A stretch of DNA of 64,000 nucleotides, from positions 5,644,501 through 5,708,500 of the forward strand of contig NC_060237.1 of NCBI RefSeq assembly GCF_021155775.2, written 5' to 3'. This DNA comes from Neodiprion pinetum (Eukaryota; Arthropoda; Insecta; Hymenoptera; Diprionidae). Below the pieces are notes generated by a model. It saw only the letters and a program-made list of their open reading frames with translations, made no database searches and had not been told where the DNA came from. Below, one piece after another: positions 63,036 through 64,000 of this stretch (its first letter is position 1; every line of letters begins with the position of its first letter). Position numbers and translations under genes: made by a program.

Positions 63036-64000
63036 ACGAATAAGCGAATAGGAAGACTATATTATATTTCAACACATATTCGATTACACGATAGACATTC
63101 GAATCGTGCATAACGAAAAATTATCCACTCCACTGCGTATCTCGAAATTTGTATAACATCATCGCGCGATTCCTAATATATAAAAATTGAGCTCTTTAGC
63201 TCGTGGATGATACGTTATAACAGAAAGGAGAGGAGAGACGAGAAGATAACAAGTGCAAAATGGGGAGGAATGGTTTACGCGTATGCGTTATCCACGGGAG
63301 AAACGGTGACAAGTAAAAGTGAAGAACTCGGAACGCGACGGGACGCGATATGTCCGGGGGGTAGGGGTGGATAAAAATGTGTGCGCGAGGGTGAGAAAAA
63401 AAAAAAAAAAAAGAAGAGAAAGACGAAGTAAAAGAAAAAAAAGAAAAAGTGGAATACATAAAGAAAGAGAGACTGGGGAAAAAAATATACAAAAAGGGAA
63501 GAAAAAGATTCTTTCGTCAAGGGGTGAAAAGGGGATGATGGATGTGCTGCGTCAGTCGCTACGTCAGCGAACCTCTGTCGCGTGTCTGTAAAGCACCGTA
63601 TGTATCCACCTCCGGCTTCTTCTTATTCTTCTTTCCGTCTTCACCCTCCCCCTCCCCCTCCCGCCCTTCTTCCGCATATCGCATATAATACATATCATCG
63701 CGCCTTTCAGCGGCGTCAAAACTCCCCGAACCATTTTCCAAAACGCTTCTGGATCGATCGAACGGTTTCCATATTTTTATCCCTCCAATTTTTTCTTCCA
63801 AAATAGGAGAAGTTTCCAAAAAAAAAAAACAGAAAAACACGCAAACATAATTACCGAGCTTCGCTACTGCTTGCCTGAGGATGCAAAAAGGTTTAATCAG
63901 TCTTTTCCTGTAAATTCGGCTAAACTAAGGCGTAAAAATTTTGAGATAAAAAAAAAAAGCAAGGTTCCCCTCTCGCGTGATCCGCTCCTGCAGAAGGCGG
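63036..64000. other. Non-coding DNA with purine-rich tract
   Basis: AT-rich sequence is followed by a long purine-rich, A-rich tract at about 63389-63515, including 18 consecutive A. On the - strand this produces Phe/Ser-rich open frames. C/T-rich sequence follows at 63620-63670. No gene was recognised up to the window end. Confidence 0.5.

Noticed and set aside
1..64000. CRISPR arrays, rRNA, known microRNAs, viral or bacterial genes
   Set aside because: A read-through by eye found no regularly spaced direct repeats with unique spacers, no rRNA-like sequence, no well-known insect microRNA seeds in hairpin context, and no operon-like gene packing.

Overview
The window looks like nuclear DNA of an insect. 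The only gene I can identify is the 3' end of an axonemal dynein heavy chain on the + strand (1-1671). It has six short exons separated by five GT-AG introns of 68-148 bp, ends in an intact C-terminus, and is followed by a poly(A) signal. Short introns, CpG that is not obviously depleted and abundant (GA/CT)n and (TA)n microsatellites fit a holometabolous insect. My guess is Hymenoptera, perhaps a sawfly or wasp, but that is inference and not diagnostic.

From about 1.85 kb to 64 kb I recognise no protein family. The sequence alternates AT-rich stretches with CpG-rich patches near 11.0-11.4, 15.0-15.6, 20.3-21.1, 25.2-25.6, 27.4-27.8, 28.4-28.95, 40.8-42.4, 49.3-49.9, 50.4-50.8 and 57.5-57.9 kb. 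Most long open frames there lie in CpG-rich or simple-repeat DNA, where stop codons are rare, and they have no recognisable domain. The region could be intergenic, or introns of a large gene whose main exons lie outside the window.

A few places stand out: a GC-rich 125-bp candidate exon with very good splice sites (48596-48720); a CpG-rich promoter-like island (about 41.8-42.4 kb); a candidate poly-glutamine exon on the - strand (22349-22502); and several weak candidate exons. Two diverged copies of a short inverted-repeat element about 220 bp long (a MITE-like DNA transposon) lie at 58.04-58.26 and 62.83-63.04 kb in the same orientation.

Simple repeats are frequent: (CT)n/(GA)n, (GAAGA)n, (GAGAG)n, (TA)n, (CTG)n, tetranucleotide repeats, homopurine tracts, G runs and alternating purine-pyrimidine DNA. 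I found no tRNA, rRNA, CRISPR array or known microRNA by eye. I see no convincing evidence of a new multi-gene system here. The candidates worth testing are the isolated exon, the promoter-like island and the inverted-repeat element family.
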